64,000 nt of DNA. It comes from Brienomyrus brachyistius (Eukaryota > Chordata > Actinopteri > Osteoglossiformes > Mormyridae). A model generated the notes under the pieces. It searched no databases, was not told the DNA's origin, and saw only the letters and a program-made list of their open reading frames with translations. The position numbers and the translations under genes were made by a program. Every line of letters begins with the position of its first letter. Positions within the stretch are counted from its first letter, which is position 1. Of the stretch, positions 1 to 23,085 are shown piece after piece. Where the stretch lies: contig NC_064537.1 in the NCBI RefSeq assembly GCF_023856365.1, forward strand, positions 377,001-441,000, read 5' to 3'.

Positions 1-976
1 GAGTCGATCAGTCTGTGGCACTGCTCAGGTCTTATGAGAGCCCAGGTTGCTCTGATAGTGGCCTTCAGCTCTTCTGTATTGTGGGTCTGGCATATCGCAT
101 CTTCCTCTTCACAATAACCCATAGATTTTCAATGGGGTTAAGGTCATGCGAGTGTGCTGGCCAAGAACAGGGATACCATGGTCCTTAAACCAGGTACTGG
201 TAGCTTTGACACTGTGTGCAGGTGCCAAGTCCTGTTGGAAAATGAAATCTGCATCTCCATAAAGTTAGTCAGCAGCAGGAAGCATGAAGTTCTCTAAAAC
301 GTCCTGGTATACAGCTGCGTTGACCTTAGACCTCAGAAAACACAGTGGACCAACACCAGCAGATGACATGGCACCCCAAACCATCACTGACTGTGGAAAC
401 TTTACACTGGACCTCAAGCAACGTGGATTCTGTGCCTCTCCTCTCTTCCTCCAGACTCTGGGACCCTGATGTCCAAAGGAAATGCAAAATTTACTTTCAT
501 CAGAGGACATAACTTTGGACCACTCAGCAGCAGTCCAGTCCTTTTTGTCTTTAGCCCAGGCGAGACGCTTCTGACGCTGTCTGTTGTTCAAGAGTGGCTT
601 GACACAAGGAATGCGAAAGCTGAGACCCATGTCTTGCATACGTCTGTGCGTAGTGGTTCTTGAAGCACTGACTCCAGCTGCAGTCCACTCTGTGAATCTC
701 CCCCACATTTTTGAATGGCTTTTGTTTCACGATTCTCTCCAGGGTGCGGTCATCCCTATTGCTTGTACATTTTTTTCTGCCACATCTTTTCCTTCCCTTC
801 GCCTCTCTATTAATGTGCTTGGACACAGAGCTCTGTGAACAGCCAGCCTCTTTTGCAATGACCTTTTGTGTCTTGCCCTCCTTGTGCAAGGTGTCAATGG
901 TCGTCTTTTGGACAACTGTCAAATCAGCAGTCTTCCCCATGATTGTGTAGCCGACAGAACTAGACTGAGAGGCCAT
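1..976 (-). pseudogene. Tc1-like transposase, broken
   Basis: Read on the minus strand, the frame opens at about 976. It shows the Tc1 N-terminal helix-turn-helix region (MGKTADLTVVQKTTIDTLHK, then KVIAKEAGCSQSSVSKHI), followed by the DDE domain with SDESKF and QSVMVWGAMSS. The frame changes near 690-710, where the DNA-binding part and the catalytic part are in different frames. A stop interrupts it near 265 after ENFMLPAAD. The following QQDLAPAH motif lies in the continuing frame, with another shift before the PIENLW region. With two or more frame changes plus a stop this copy cannot make an active enzyme. The C-terminus runs off the window. Confidence 0.85.
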
Positions 977-1260
977 TTAAAGGCCTTTGCAGGTGTTTTG
1001 AGTTAATTAGCTGATTAGACTGTGGCACCAGGTGTCTTCAATACTGAACCTTTTCACAATATTCTAATTTTCTGAAATATTGAATTGGGGTTTTCATTAG
1101 TTGTCAGTTATAATCCTCAAAATTAAAAGAAATAAACACTGGAAATATGTCAGTCTGTGTGGAATGAATGTATACATTATACAAGTTTCACTTCTATAAA
1201 TGTAATTAGTGAAATAAATCAACTTTTTGGAGATATTCTAATTATATGACCGGCACCTGT
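1..1260 (-). mobile_element. Tc1/mariner-type DNA transposon, left part cut off by the window
   Basis: The right end reads inward on the minus strand as TACAGGTGCCGGTCATATAA, a terminal sequence typical of a common teleost Tc1 family, and it ends at a TA near 1259-1260. A degenerate transposase frame follows from about 976 down to the window edge. The other terminal repeat lies outside the window. The stretch 977-1260 is the untranslated end of the element, with no other feature. Confidence 0.85.
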
Positions 1261-2979
1261 AAGTCTTGTAAGCTCCTTTTTTCTGCAGTAGCTGCCTTTC
1301 TTCTCCACCACAAGAAAATGTTGTTCCTGTTTGGTTTTGTTAATCTTCTCCTAGGCGTCACCTGTCATCCCTACCTGAGTCTCGGGTTCATTTCCCCTTT
1401 GTTCCCCTGAGTTTCAAGTTCTGTTCATATAGTACAGGCACCTCAACACCCCTTTGTAAATAACCTCAGTGCAGTATTCCCTGCATTTGCTTCTTGTTCC
1501 TTATTCTACTGATGTAGTGTCGCCTCTGCTGAACTCCCCCGTGGACCAAAAGGGCAGGTATAGCGCCTGAGCTGCAGTGTCCATCAGACAGCGCCTGCGA
1601 CGCAGTGATGCAGTGTCCATCAGACAGCGCCTGCGACGCAGTGTCCATGCCAGGATATGGATAGGAGGACTGACCCCGGGGTGGATAAGGATCAGACATG
1701 GTCCTACTATTAAATAATAGAATAGATTTTAATGACCCTTGCAAGAAAACTTTTTTTTTTGGCAAATTCCATAATTCACCACCTATCAGGGCCCATCCCC
1801 CGACCTCCCAAAACAGAGCAGGTTGTTAACATTCACTAATAGAACGAGATTCACTCCATATCCATTTAAATGTGTGACTACAGGCATGTCTACGCATTGC
1901 TACCAAAAAAACATATTTCTACAAACAGCAAAATCTCAACCAGAAACTCACACATTCCAAACGTTCATCACCACAGAGAACTGTGTGTTTTACATCACTG
2001 CAACAGATCTCAGCAAGGGATCTGTGCACACAAGAACCACAAATCAGTACAGCACATTTACTTAAAACCATTCTTTGCAGTCATGTTACCTATTATACTC
2101 GGACTGGGCACTGGGTTCAGTAAAGGCACTGGGTTCAGTATGAGACACCAATTTCTACAATGTGTGGTGCTTGGTATGGTACCACCTGACAGAACCATCG
2201 GTTTAGAGCAGGAAATCCTGAAGATAACACAGGGTCCCGGGAGTCACGATGCCACCTGTGGGAGCTGAGCACCACGCAGCACTGCAGGGAGCCGCCAAAC
2301 ATGGCAAACAGCCTGTAACCCACAGTGACCCAAGGACAGGCAGCTGCAGGAGCAGCTCGCACTTTCATTTTGTTTTTACCCTGATGAGTTACAGTTCAAA
2401 ACCTTTGTCCGGGACACTGCAGTTTGAGTGACAGTTTGGGGGGGGGGGGGGTTCGCAATCTGAAGTGAAAGAAAGTCCTGACCGGCTTGGCAAAATGTGT
2501 TTGTTTGCAAACACCATGACAATGCATTAAATTGACTAGCCGGGGGGGGGGGGGGGGGGGGGAGTGTAAAGGGAAATACCTCCAGTAGCAAAAACACATG
2601 GCGTGCTGGGGTGACCTTCCCAGCAGGCTGGGCTGCAGATACTGCCTTAAACACAAAAAGGTCATGTGATCCTGCAGCAGAGGTGGAGCGTGTGCCCGAC
2701 TGGCCACAGCAGCTTTGCTCCTCTGCGGTAGCAGAGGTCCCATTCTGGGACACACCTCCCTCTGACACCGTGTACTGTCCCCACCGCTGACTATCACAGT
2801 TGACCTCCTTACCCTATCACGTTCATATTAGAAATTACAACACTGCTAATCTTTAAGGTTGTATTAATCGCTCTAACAGTACTATTAGTACTAAGCTCCT
2901 CTAGTACTCCATACCCCACTCTGCAAATCAATCCCATGATTCCAGGACTGCTGGTGAGCAACTGGGTGGGAGACCCACA
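1261..2979. other. 3' flank of slc27a1, no gene seen
   Basis: No conserved coding sequence was found. The stretch holds a short duplicated segment at about 1580-1645 (the words catcagacagcgcctg and gacgcagtg twice) and two poly-G tracts at about 2439-2451 and 2541-2562. The 3' UTR of slc27a1 should lie here, just below 2980. I did not find a convincing minus-strand polyadenylation signal close to the stop. Confidence 0.5.
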
Positions 2980-14089
<11,110 letters not shown>

Positions 14090-14790
14090 CCTATGGGGAT
14101 GAGGAGGAGAGATCACAGGACGGTGGGTGGAGGGGTGAGGGAGACACACCGAAACACAGAGCATCCTGAATGAGGGAGAGAGGAGGAGACATCACAGGAG
14201 AGTGGGTGGAGGGGTGGGGGAGACACACTGAAACACACTGAGCATCCTAAATGAGGGAGAGAGGAGGAGAGATCACAGCACAGTGGGTGGAGGGGTGGGG
14301 GAGACACACCGAAACACACAGAGCATCCTAAATGAGGGAGAGAGGAGGAGAGATCACAGGACAGTGGGTGGAGGGGTGGGGGAGACACACCGAAACACAC
14401 TGAGCATCCTAAATGAGGGAGAGAGGAGGAGACATCACAGGATAGTGGGTGGAGGGGTGAGGGAGACACACTGAAACACACTGAGCATCCCAAAGGAGGG
14501 AGAGAGGAGGAGACATCACAGGATAGTGTGCGGAGGGGTGAGGGAGACACACTGAAACACAGAGCATCCTAAATGAGGGAATGAGGAGGAGAGATCACGG
14601 GACAATGGGTGGAGGGGTGGGGGAGACACACCGAAACACACAGAGCATCCTAAATGAGGGAGAGAGGAGGAGAGATCATGGGACAATGGGTGGAAGGGTG
14701 AGGGAGACACACCGAAACACACTGAGCATCCTAAATGAGGGAGAGAGGAGGAGACATCACAGGACAGTGGGTAGAGGGGAGGAGTTTAGG
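14090..14790. repeat. 81-bp minisatellite repeating the acceptor and start-codon region of slc27a1
   Basis: About eight and a half units, 81 bp each (one of 79), begin at the first coding exon. On the gene (minus) strand each unit reads CTCTCCCTCATTTAG followed by GATGCTC. This is a pyrimidine tract, an acceptor AG and an ATG, the same order as the true site CTCATCCCCATAG|GATGCATAG. The repeated ATGs start at 14164, 14245, 14326, 14407, 14488, 14567, 14648 and 14729. The copy at 14488 has lost its AG (TTTGGG). The copy at 14164 is 75 bp from the true start and open in frame with it. Confidence 0.9.
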
Positions 14791-15103
14791 ATTGATTTCA
14801 CTCTTCTACAACATAGTCGACAGCCAGTCCTATTACTAGGCATAAAGTTCATGAATACAGCTGTCATGTGAAATGTGCTCTGAGTGAGGGCCATTAACAA
14901 CAACACCCCACCCCCCAAAACGAAAAACACCCCCAGCGAGTGGGGCCGGGCGTAACCACCAAACCAGTTTCATAATTATCATTCAACACCTGTAAGTGTT
15001 ACCAGCGATCCGGCGCCGTTTCCCATATACTACACCATATAAAGCCTAACTTGAACGCAAGTTTCGGGACCGTAATCTGGACGCTATAGATAAACAAATT
15101 GTA

Positions 15104-15113
15104 ATACTTACTT
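15104..15113 (-). other. Candidate splice donor of a 5' non-coding exon of slc27a1
   Basis: On the minus strand GTCAA|GTAAGTATT is a near-perfect donor. It lies about 1 kb upstream of the first coding exon, which begins with an acceptor and therefore needs an upstream exon. GC-rich DNA at 15400-15680 is a further promoter candidate. Transcript data are needed to decide. Confidence 0.3.
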
Positions 15114-17380
15114 GACGGACCAGACCCAGGGAAGTGGATGTTATCAGCCCTCCCAGCGAATATGTAAACCTTTGCTCCACACCTTACAGCGCTGCCTTAT
15201 GGTACCACACTGTGTTTTTATACGCCTTATTAAATCCTGAAGATATTTATGACCACTGATTACAATAAACTATGCTAAGAAAACATGATCGTGCTTATAA
15301 TAACGGCACGTGTCCTGACTCTATTTGTTAGAGAAGCGGATATACTGGAATAAACCACAGCTGACTTAAATAGCTAGTTAGAGAAAGCCTTTCCGTACTC
15401 TTCGTAGTCACAAAGCAGCTCCTGCCCCACAGCAGCAGCCATTGCCCGCTCCTGCGTCTTTCTGACTCTCCCAAACAGCGGGACACAGCTGAAGACCTGC
15501 CCGCCTCTGCGATGACGCGTAGTTCGTCCATTGGTCATCGCCACGCTTGTCAAATTTGGGTTGAAGCGCTATTGGACCGAAGCGGCGCTTCAGCAGAGAC
15601 GCTGCAGGGCGGGTGTGTGGTGGGTCAGGTCGCTGGCCAGCTCCAGGATGGTCACCCGCTAAACACACCGGCGGGACTAATGCTTGAGCTTCTCACATCA
15701 CGTGTGCTTATGCAATATGATATTCTGGTCTAGCATGTCTTAGGATTTACAAAGAAAGAATCGAAAGTGTGTACTGTGTTTATGTTAGTTGAGTGTGCTT
15801 GCGTGCGTGCTAGTAGAGCATGTATTGTGCAGTGTGTGTGTTGGGTGTATATTGTTTATTTTATAAGGGGAAATCCATCTCATAATTTTTCTGTCTCTGC
15901 TCAGCATCATCCCTGCTATGCTTGCCCACCCTTTTTTACCATTATCACTCCAACTGACCTCTCAAATCTGTTTCCTGACCATATCTTGGCTGATCAAACA
16001 ATGAACCCTATCCTTACTGAAGAGAAGTTTATTTGGCCATAACTGAGACAGCTAAGAAATGGTGGAACAGTTACAACAAAGACGACACTTGGAGAAGTGA
16101 AAAAGTTGTATTAGAGACCAGGCTGGACTGTATTGTGCTGGGGAAAACAGTGCCGTTCTGTGAGCCCACGCAGTCAGGTGCCGAGGACTGGAAGAAAGGG
16201 GCCAGTGTTAAAGGAGGGAGAGAGAAGCGTGAGCAGCCACTGGCAGACAGGACATGACAGGCACACCCTGTAGGCGAGAGCGAGTGGCCACAGTGTGCAA
16301 CAGAACTAACAGCACATCTAAGGTTTTATTCATCACATTGTTACAACAGAGAAGCGTGCTCTCAGAGTTCAGCTACTGACTGTATCAGAATTTGGTCATT
16401 GACTGTAAATCAGTTTCATCATCATCCTTTCACTGTCACTGTCTCAGAGTTCAGTTATTAACTATATATGATTATTATCATCTTGTCATTGTCTGTGTCT
16501 CTGAGTTCAATCAAAGTTCAGTCACTGACTATTGCTGCATTCCGTTTGATCTCGTAACTTGGAAATTCTGAGTTTATAGTCAGAAATTTCGACATGAATG
16601 CCCCCTGAAGTCGGAATTACGACTCGTGAAGTTGAAGGAATCTACAGATTCTACACAACCCCGAACTCAGAATTCAATATGGCTGCACCTACAACAGTGC
16701 ATTTTACATTTCATTTCAAATAAAATGCATGGTTGCCAACTTCGGTCAGCTGGCTGGAGTGAGATTTTCAGTCTGCACACACATGCAATCGCATTTACAT
16801 GTAACCATTTTACTACCTTCTAAATATTTTTTAGGATTTGAAAACCACCCCAACACTTTTGATGTCGCCAATTTTAGATTAGTAATGTAAAAATATATAT
16901 TTGCTGTAAGATTTCTTGCGTGAATGTGTTTGAAAGCCTGTCAGGCCAGATGCGTGAGAATTGGCAACCCTGAAAACGTACGTTTTTTGTTTCATATTTG
17001 TTGATTTGTAAAAATATAATATTACTTTATACAAATGTTAAAAAATGTAAACTTTGACGACCATGAAATCACCAATTATATAGATCTATTTATCCAGCAT
17101 TTTATAAAATACTGCGTTGGAAAACTTTTCAGCTGTAAGATTTCAGAACAGTGTAGCCGCTCTGTTAGGAATATTACGGTTTTTTTTTTGTTAGATTCGC
17201 TACTGTTATTAACACAAATGACAAATTAGCGCAAACAAAAGGGCTGCATAAGTCGAATTACGTCTTGCTTGGAAGTAAAGGAGTTTCACGTTCATTTGAA
17301 TGGGAATTGGGTAGTTGTGCCTTTTGTCACGCACCTTGCATGAAGGCAGCGATGCATATATATTCTGATTGAGCGAATAC
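15114..17380. other. Intergenic, no gene seen
   Basis: A GC-rich, CpG-containing patch lies at about 15400-15680. The rest is AT-rich single-copy-looking DNA apart from the MITE listed at 16726-16973. No exon with conserved coding sequence was found. Confidence 0.4.
16726..16973. mobile_element. MITE with GGTTGCCAAC inverted ends, copy 1
   Basis: The left end GGTTGCCAACTTCGGTCAGC and right end TTGGCAACCCTGA are inverted repeats. The interior matches the copy at 20746-20999 in order: GGTCAGCTGGCTGG, CACACATTTA-like words, CCCCA..CTTTTGATGT, then CAGATGCGTGA / CAGATACATGA. The element has no coding capacity. Confidence 0.7.
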
Positions 17381-17540
17381 AGTAAAACCCCGTTATAGTG
17401 GACTCGCTTATAACTGAATATCGTCTATAACGGACGAGGTCCGTTGGTCCCACCGTGCGCCTTTAAGAACATGCAGAAAAAGCATCGGATATAGCGGACT
17501 GGCATATAACGAAATTTCGCTTATAACGTGCAAACAATTT
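17380..17540. mobile_element. Tigger/pogo-like terminal region
   Basis: The sequence CAGTAAAACCCCGTTATAGT, then CGCTTATAAC and GTCTATAACGG, resembles the terminal repeats of pogo/Tigger-type elements after a TA. No transposase is readable downstream. The assignment rests on the terminal motif only. Confidence 0.45.
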
Positions 17541-18039
17541 GGTTCCCATGGCTGCTTTTAGCTGTAGTAGCATGCCGGCATAGCATGCCGGTGATATCCA
17601 GTGCGGATATGTAGTCGGGATTATCAAACTGCATCCGGCCCTGCAAGCGCTCCTCCAACTTGCAGGGAAACAATTTTTTGGGGGTTGTGATGAGATTGGC
17701 ACTCCAGCCACCGTAAAACAACTCACAACTGATAGATACTCCTCTGCAGTCCATGGGAGTGGTTCTGCTCCACCATGAAGGGGATGGGGGGAGGCCTTTG
17801 GGAGCCCCATCCCCGGAAGAGTCGAAACCTTGCCTGTTCTCTCAGTTTATGCTGCGACCACGGTGAGTGATCTCCAGATGACACTCTGATCCCGAGGAGT
17901 TTCGCAGTGTGGCGAGTGCAGCAATGCACTGCAACGCACTGCATCAGCGCATGTTCCCAAACCTGACCTGATGATATATATCACCCACCTGCAAACCATC
18001 CACTATTACTCAACGCAAGAGAGGTCTGGGGAGGTCTGA

Positions 18040-18815
18040 AAAAAATTTCAGGCCATGGTAATGTCAGTGAAGGGGGTGCAGAATCTCGTGACAGGGAGGG
18101 GGCGAACAAACTGAATCTGATTTTTAACAGATTTGATGCTGCCCCCACCAAGTCATCAGGATTCAGCCCAGTCGTCCAACACCTTCCCTCCCCCTCAGTC
18201 CCCCACTGTCACCAGGAAAATCCTCCTCAGGCTACCTCACCCCCCTTCACCCAGCATCAGGGGAATCAACACAACCATCCCCCCACCTAAATCTTGAGAA
18301 ATCACCGCTCAGCCCCCCACCCTTCAGCCTCTCCATAACGGCAGATCAGGTGAGGAATGAGCTGAGGAAGATGAGTGTGGAAGGCAACGCGCCTGGATGG
18401 TATCAGTTCCAGACTTCTCAGAGACTGTGCTGATCAACTCTGTGGGGTCATTCTGCACATTTTCAACCTCAGTCTCAGTCTGGAGAGAGCCCCTACCATG
18501 TGGAAGACCTTCTGTGTGGTTCCTGTCCCCAAGACTGCGTACCCCAGGGAGCACAGTCACTTCAGGCCAGTAACCTTGACATCCCATCTGATGAAGTGCC
18601 TGGAAAGGATCTCACTCAATCACATTCAACACCTTGTGAACAGTGAGTTGGACCCCCTTCAGTTTGCGTATAGACCAGGTGTCGGCGTGGAGGATGCGAT
18701 CATTTTCCCGCTCCATTGGTCCCTTTCTCACCTGGAGAGCACTGGGGGCACTGTGAGAATCATGTTCTTTGACTTCTCCAGTGCTTTCAACACAATACAG
18801 CCTTCACTGTCCCAG
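18040..18815 (+). pseudogene. LINE reverse transcriptase fragment, L2/CR1-like
   Basis: Plus-strand frames encode the linker and first part of a non-LTR reverse transcriptase: FNRFDAAPT, then DGISSRLLRDCADQLCGVIL, VVPVPKT, FRPVTLTSHLMKCLERI, DPLQFAYRPGVGVEDAI and FFDFSSAFNTIQPSL. The frame shifts at about 18375 and the upstream linker contains stops. The copy ends abruptly after the FDFSSAFNTIQP motif, so the catalytic core beyond it is missing. It is joined at 18815 to a piece of a tRNA-derived SINE. This is a dead fragment. Confidence 0.85.
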
Positions 18816-18872
18816 GGTCCCAGAGGTGTGAGGCACCAGTGCTAACCACTGCACCACCATGCCACCCCCATT
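18816..18872 (-). mobile_element. Head fragment of the tRNA-derived SINE with ATGG tail
   Basis: Read on the minus strand it gives TGGTGCAGTGGTTAGCACTG and CCTCTGGGACC, the same A-box region as in the full copy at 53161-53509. It directly abuts the LINE fragment. Confidence 0.7.
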
Positions 18873-18967
18873 TCAGTGTCAAACTCCTCCTTTCCTTAAC
18901 CACTCAGTAGCATCAGTACTGGTATATGTTCACTTAGAAAACAGATCTACTGTAGTTTCGGTATTAT

Positions 18968-19148
18968 ATTATCTTTAACAGACACTTATATCCAAAGTGA
19001 TATTTTTGAGAAAGCAGAATACTTGGGGACTAAGGGCCTTGTTCAAGGGCCTAACAGTAAAAAACACTGCGCCAGCTGTGGAATTTGAACTGACGACCTT
19101 CCGATCACAAGAATGGCAGCCAAAGCCACTGGGCCACACAACCCCCCC
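18968..19148 (-). mobile_element. tRNA-derived SINE, V-SINE-like
   Basis: On the minus strand the head reads TGGCCCAGTGGCTTTGGCTG (A box) and AGTTCAAATTCC (B box). The 3' part ends ATCACTTTGGATATAAGTGT, the conserved tail seen in many teleost SINEs. It is related to the copies at 22180-22390 and 41222-41412. Confidence 0.7.
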
Positions 19149-19149
19149 A

Positions 19150-20745
19150 TATTACTCATCTCTGTGTGCTCATGTTGTTCAAACGTAGCAGTTACTCAAC
19201 ATCAGCGTTTTTAACTTTATGTTCTTATAGAAAACTAGGACAACAGCCTTTCCTAACCAGTGTCAGGGTCATGGAACAAGCTGCAAGAACATCTTTATCC
19301 AGGTATGTCCAAAGGGCTATTTGTTTGGGGGGGGGGGCTTTAGCTGGAAATGATAGGATTTTCACTCATCAGACTTACGGAAATAACCAAGAACACTGCT
19401 CAGACACACGTTGGATATTAAAACACTTCCTTAGTGGAGTGTGCTTGTACTTTTTACAAGCACACTCCAGGGTTTTAAATACATCACTGCTACTGTGAAT
19501 TTCACTGGTGAAAAATGGATTGTAAAATCTAACTGTGCAGCCTACAATATGTTTACTACACTAGATGGCACCATAAATATCACCAAAGATAGTACGGGTG
19601 GTAGTAAAGTACAAAGAAATAAAGCAGTCTTGCTTTAATCACTTTTTAAATGTTGTAGTGTATATGTAGTATCAGAGGAAGCCGCTGAAGGCAGCCCAGA
19701 ACTACCCAAGAAAGGGCAGCAGAGTTCATACGAGCCCGTAGTGATGCAGGCCAATGGCATCATCATTTCAACATGTAGCTAAGAAGAGGAGGACAGAGGG
19801 TGGGGCGGCTGCAGGGGGCAGAAAGCCTGCACAGTGATGCAGACATCCAGAAGCACTATTCCACTTGTGACATTGCAGGGCACAGAGAATCCCAGCACTT
19901 AGTTGGCCCAAGCCAGAGGCCAGCACCAGTCCTGCACTGGTACCCAAGAGTGCGCCACCCACAGGCAAAAACCACCAGGTCCCTGGGTGCTGTCAGGTGT
20001 AGTACCCCACAAGCAGTAGAGGATGTGTGGCCTGGGGTCAGGCCCGTGAGGAGAGCAGCGTCACAGCTAGGAGGACCCTGGCAGATATGCCAGCACTTTT
20101 CAATAGAATAACGTTGTTTTTTTCAGCCGGTAGAAAACAAAAGATCGATCTGTTGGCCAGATTTAATTATAAATCATAAACATGTTATAGGTCGAATCAA
20201 TAAAATATTGTAACTCTCGAGTGGCAAAGATCATGAGGTAGACTGCAAAATCAATTTTTTAGAAAACTCTTTTACGGCGTAATCCTGAAAAGAACAATGG
20301 TAAAACAGCGAGTGAGAATTACCTCACTTACACACACAAACTAGAGAAATATGGCCTTTAAGGAGGCAAAGTGGATACAAGCAATAGGAACACAGTACAA
20401 CGCGTGATACTCTGAAAACTATGAGACTTAAAGGTTCTTTTTCTTTTCATTTCGTCACTTAGAAAAACTTAAAATCTGAAGCAGATCAACATAAATCCAA
20501 AAAACATAATTCAAACGAATCTTTACTTTACTCTTACTTCCACCCACGTAACATTTCGGTTCCGTTCTTTGTTGAAATACGTTTGGGTTCTTAAAAGGCA
20601 CCAAGTGGCAACCAGTCCATCACTGGCACCAGTACCAGCAGGGGTGTCGTTAGAAATTTTGGGCCCCATGAAATCATATCATATTGGGCCCCCAACCCAG
20701 ACCAATCATAGTATGTTCCATATTTTTAGGGGCCCTGTAGCTCAG
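19150..20745. other. Intergenic, no recognised gene
   Basis: The segment 19670-20110 is more GC-rich than its surroundings and gives a 103-codon plus-strand frame rich in histidine, arginine and proline. I do not recognise it and it has several stops in neighbouring frames. The remainder is AT-rich and unremarkable. Confidence 0.4.
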
Positions 20746-20999
20746 GGCAGGGTTGCCAACTTTGGTCAGCTGGCTGGCTTGAGATTCTAAATTCAAAACA
20801 AATCTCCACACTTACACACCCACATTTATATGTAGATGACTGCTTTATTACCTTGTAAATAGTCTGTAGGGTGTGCAAACTACCCCAGTGCTTTTGATGT
20901 AACTAATTTTAGGCTGACAATGGAATAATATACATTTCTTGCCTAAGCATGAAAGTTTGAAAGCGTCACACCAGATACATGACAGTTGGCAACCCTGCC
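20746..20999. mobile_element. MITE with GGCAGGGTTGCCAAC inverted ends, copy 2
   Basis: The ends GGCAGGGTTGCCAAC (20746-20760) and GTTGGCAACCCTGCC (20985-20999) are perfect 15-bp inverted repeats around about 225 bp of AT-rich DNA without coding capacity. The interior matches copy 1 at 16726-16973. Confidence 0.8.
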
Positions 21000-21119
21000 A
21001 GAGGCCATTGGAATCATAACTGTGCCCCCCCCCCAAAAAAAAAATCAACTAAAAAATAACTAAAGAAAAAAACTAACTAAAAGCAAGCCAAATACAGAAC
21101 AACTTATATGTTCATTTCC

Positions 21120-21430
21120 TGTGGGGGCCATAGAAATGGGATGGGTCACCATGATAGAGGAGTGAGCAGGGAAACAGGAAGGGGTCACTTCTGGGGGGGA
21201 GGAGGGTGGTTTTGAGGTCACCATAGTGGGGTAGGTGAGCACAGAAATGGAGGAGAGGGGCGGATGAGCACCAAAACAGGGGTCACTGTGGTGAGGAGTT
21301 GAGCATGGAAATGGGAGAGGGGGCAGGGTCACCGTGGTGGGACGGGTCAGCCTGGAAAAGGGGAGGGGTCACCGTGGTGGAGGGGGTCACAGAATTGGGG
21401 GGGGGGGTAGTGGCCATGGTGGTGGGATTA
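21120..21430. repeat. Degenerate GGGGTCACCGTGGTGG-type tandem repeat
   Basis: G-rich words around GGTCACCATGGTGG and GAGCACAGAAATGGG recur every 35-45 bp, ending in a run of nine Gs near 21400. No coding content was seen. Confidence 0.65.
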
Positions 21431-21778
21431 GATGATTAAGGAGTACGTGATGGTACACCACACTAGCTGAAAAAGGAGTGGAGAGGTGAAAGATCTTTCT
21501 GGTGGTTGGAGTTCCAATCCTGCCACCAACCCCCAAATTTTCCCAAAAACTTGGAGGACCTGCTTGGAGGACAGGGTTGGATGTACATTAATGTCATGCA
21601 GGTTAAGGGCTTTGCTCAATGGCCCAACGAAGGAGGATCACTCCAGGCTTTCATGGCTTCAGAGCCACCTCTACACCCATAAGTGGTGAACATGTAATCT
21701 TCAGGAATCTGCTGTTAACCTGCTGTGACTCTCTTCTCCTCTCATGAAATCACATTTATTTTACTTTGTTATTTTGTC

Positions 21779-21897
21779 ACCCCTGTGATGGGCTGGCTCC
21801 CCCATCCTGGGTTGTTCCCTGCCTCGTGCCCATTGCTTCCGGGATAGGCTCCGGACCCCCCGCGACCCAGTAGGATAAGCGGTTTGGAAAATGGATG
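21779..21897 (+). mobile_element. 5'-truncated SINE with ATGG-type tail
   Basis: The sequence from TGTGATGGGCTGGC through GGGATAGGCTCCGGACCCCC to GGTTTGGAAAATGGATG matches the 3' third of the full copy at 53161-53509. Confidence 0.8.
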
Positions 21898-22179
21898 TTT
21901 GGACGGACTTTGTAACCCTAATTATGACTGAGGACAGATCAAATATGATCTTCAGAGCTCGATATGTGCAGAAGAATTTTGGTTTCAGAGCTTCAGGGTA
22001 CATGGCATCTTCTGGCATTGAAGCCACAGCTTCAAGGCACCATTTCTCCAGAACGTGGTCTAGAGATGCCCCAAGACACAGCAGTCACCTGCTCATTTTC
22101 AGGGATGCAGTTTCTGATTGGGTACCTGTGAGGTGAAACCAGTCCCAGAGTCTAAGATGGCTGAGCTATTAGCTTAAAG

Positions 22180-22390
22180 GTAGTGGAATAAGGCATGGGA
22201 TGAGTGTTTGCTTCAGCAGGTCAGGATGTTGTGCTTGTGATCGGAAGGTTACAGGTTTGAATTCTGTGGTCGGCAGAGTGATGTCACTGCTGGACCCTAA
22301 ACCAAGACCATTAATCCCAAGTGCTCCAGGGACTGGTTGGCCTTGCTTTCTCAGAATGTATGCCATTCACTCTGGGCAGTAACATAAAGG
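22180..22390 (+). mobile_element. tRNA-derived SINE head, V-SINE-like, decayed
   Basis: The words GTGATCGGAAGGTTACAGGT and GGTTTGAATTCTG give a B box. The following GATGTCACTGCTGGACCC and CCAAGTGCTCCAGGGACTGG parallel the copy at 41222-41412. The usual tail is not clear. Confidence 0.55.
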
Positions 22391-22866
22391 TTATGCTGCA
22401 GGCCCCCCACGACTCTCTCCTGCATCTTCATGAATGGCATGAATTTGCTGCCTGCTTGGACATAGTGGGATCCAGCAGGCAGACAGATGTCCACAGTGAC
22501 AAGCTCACTGCCTTGTGCTAAAAATTAACCTACAGCATACTAAGTTTCCAGCGGTTTTGAACAAATAATTGTGCTTGTCATTCTGAGTATTGCTGTTGTC
22601 CATATCTTCAAATGAGACTTGTCCATCCTGCTCTTTTTGGTACTTAGTAATTAATTCCGTCATAGTAATACTAATAAAAATCATAATCATGAACATCAAG
22701 TATAAAAGTTACAAAGAAACACGCACAGCAGTATATATATCTTTAACCTTTCAATGTTTTTAATAAAGGTTAATATTAATCAATATACATTAGAGGCAGT
22801 AAAGTTATATTTAAACAATCGTGTGTCCATCTACCTTAAATATATTGTCGCGGAGACCGTGTACCA

Positions 22867-22872
22867 TTTATT
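22867..22872 (-). terminator. Candidate polyadenylation signal of the rasd-like gene
   Basis: AATAAA on the minus strand, about 215 bp below the stop codon at 23086. The area is AT-rich, so chance occurrence is possible. Confidence 0.35.
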
Positions 22873-23085
22873 AATAATAATATTAAGCAGTAAGCGTCCA
22901 CTGGACGAGCCAGGATTCACGGTATAAAACACTCATATTTCCAGTAAAGTAAACATCGTCGGTGCATTTCTTTTAAAAAAGTTCCTGTTCATGATATTTG
23001 ACTAAAAATACTGAAAAAATCAATCTGTTCATCACTTGTTAGCCTCATGCAGTGTTGAATCAAAAGTGCAGGATTCATCGATCCC

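Noticed and set aside
14113..14871. HPLSCDVSSSLPHLGCSV-type frames as a secreted repeat protein
   Set aside because: Same 81-bp array read in another frame; the splice-site interpretation explains the unit better.
19670..20111. Possible unknown gene or processed pseudogene in a GC-rich segment
   Set aside because: A single 103-codon frame without recognisable motif, interrupted neighbouring frames and no splice structure; too little to call.
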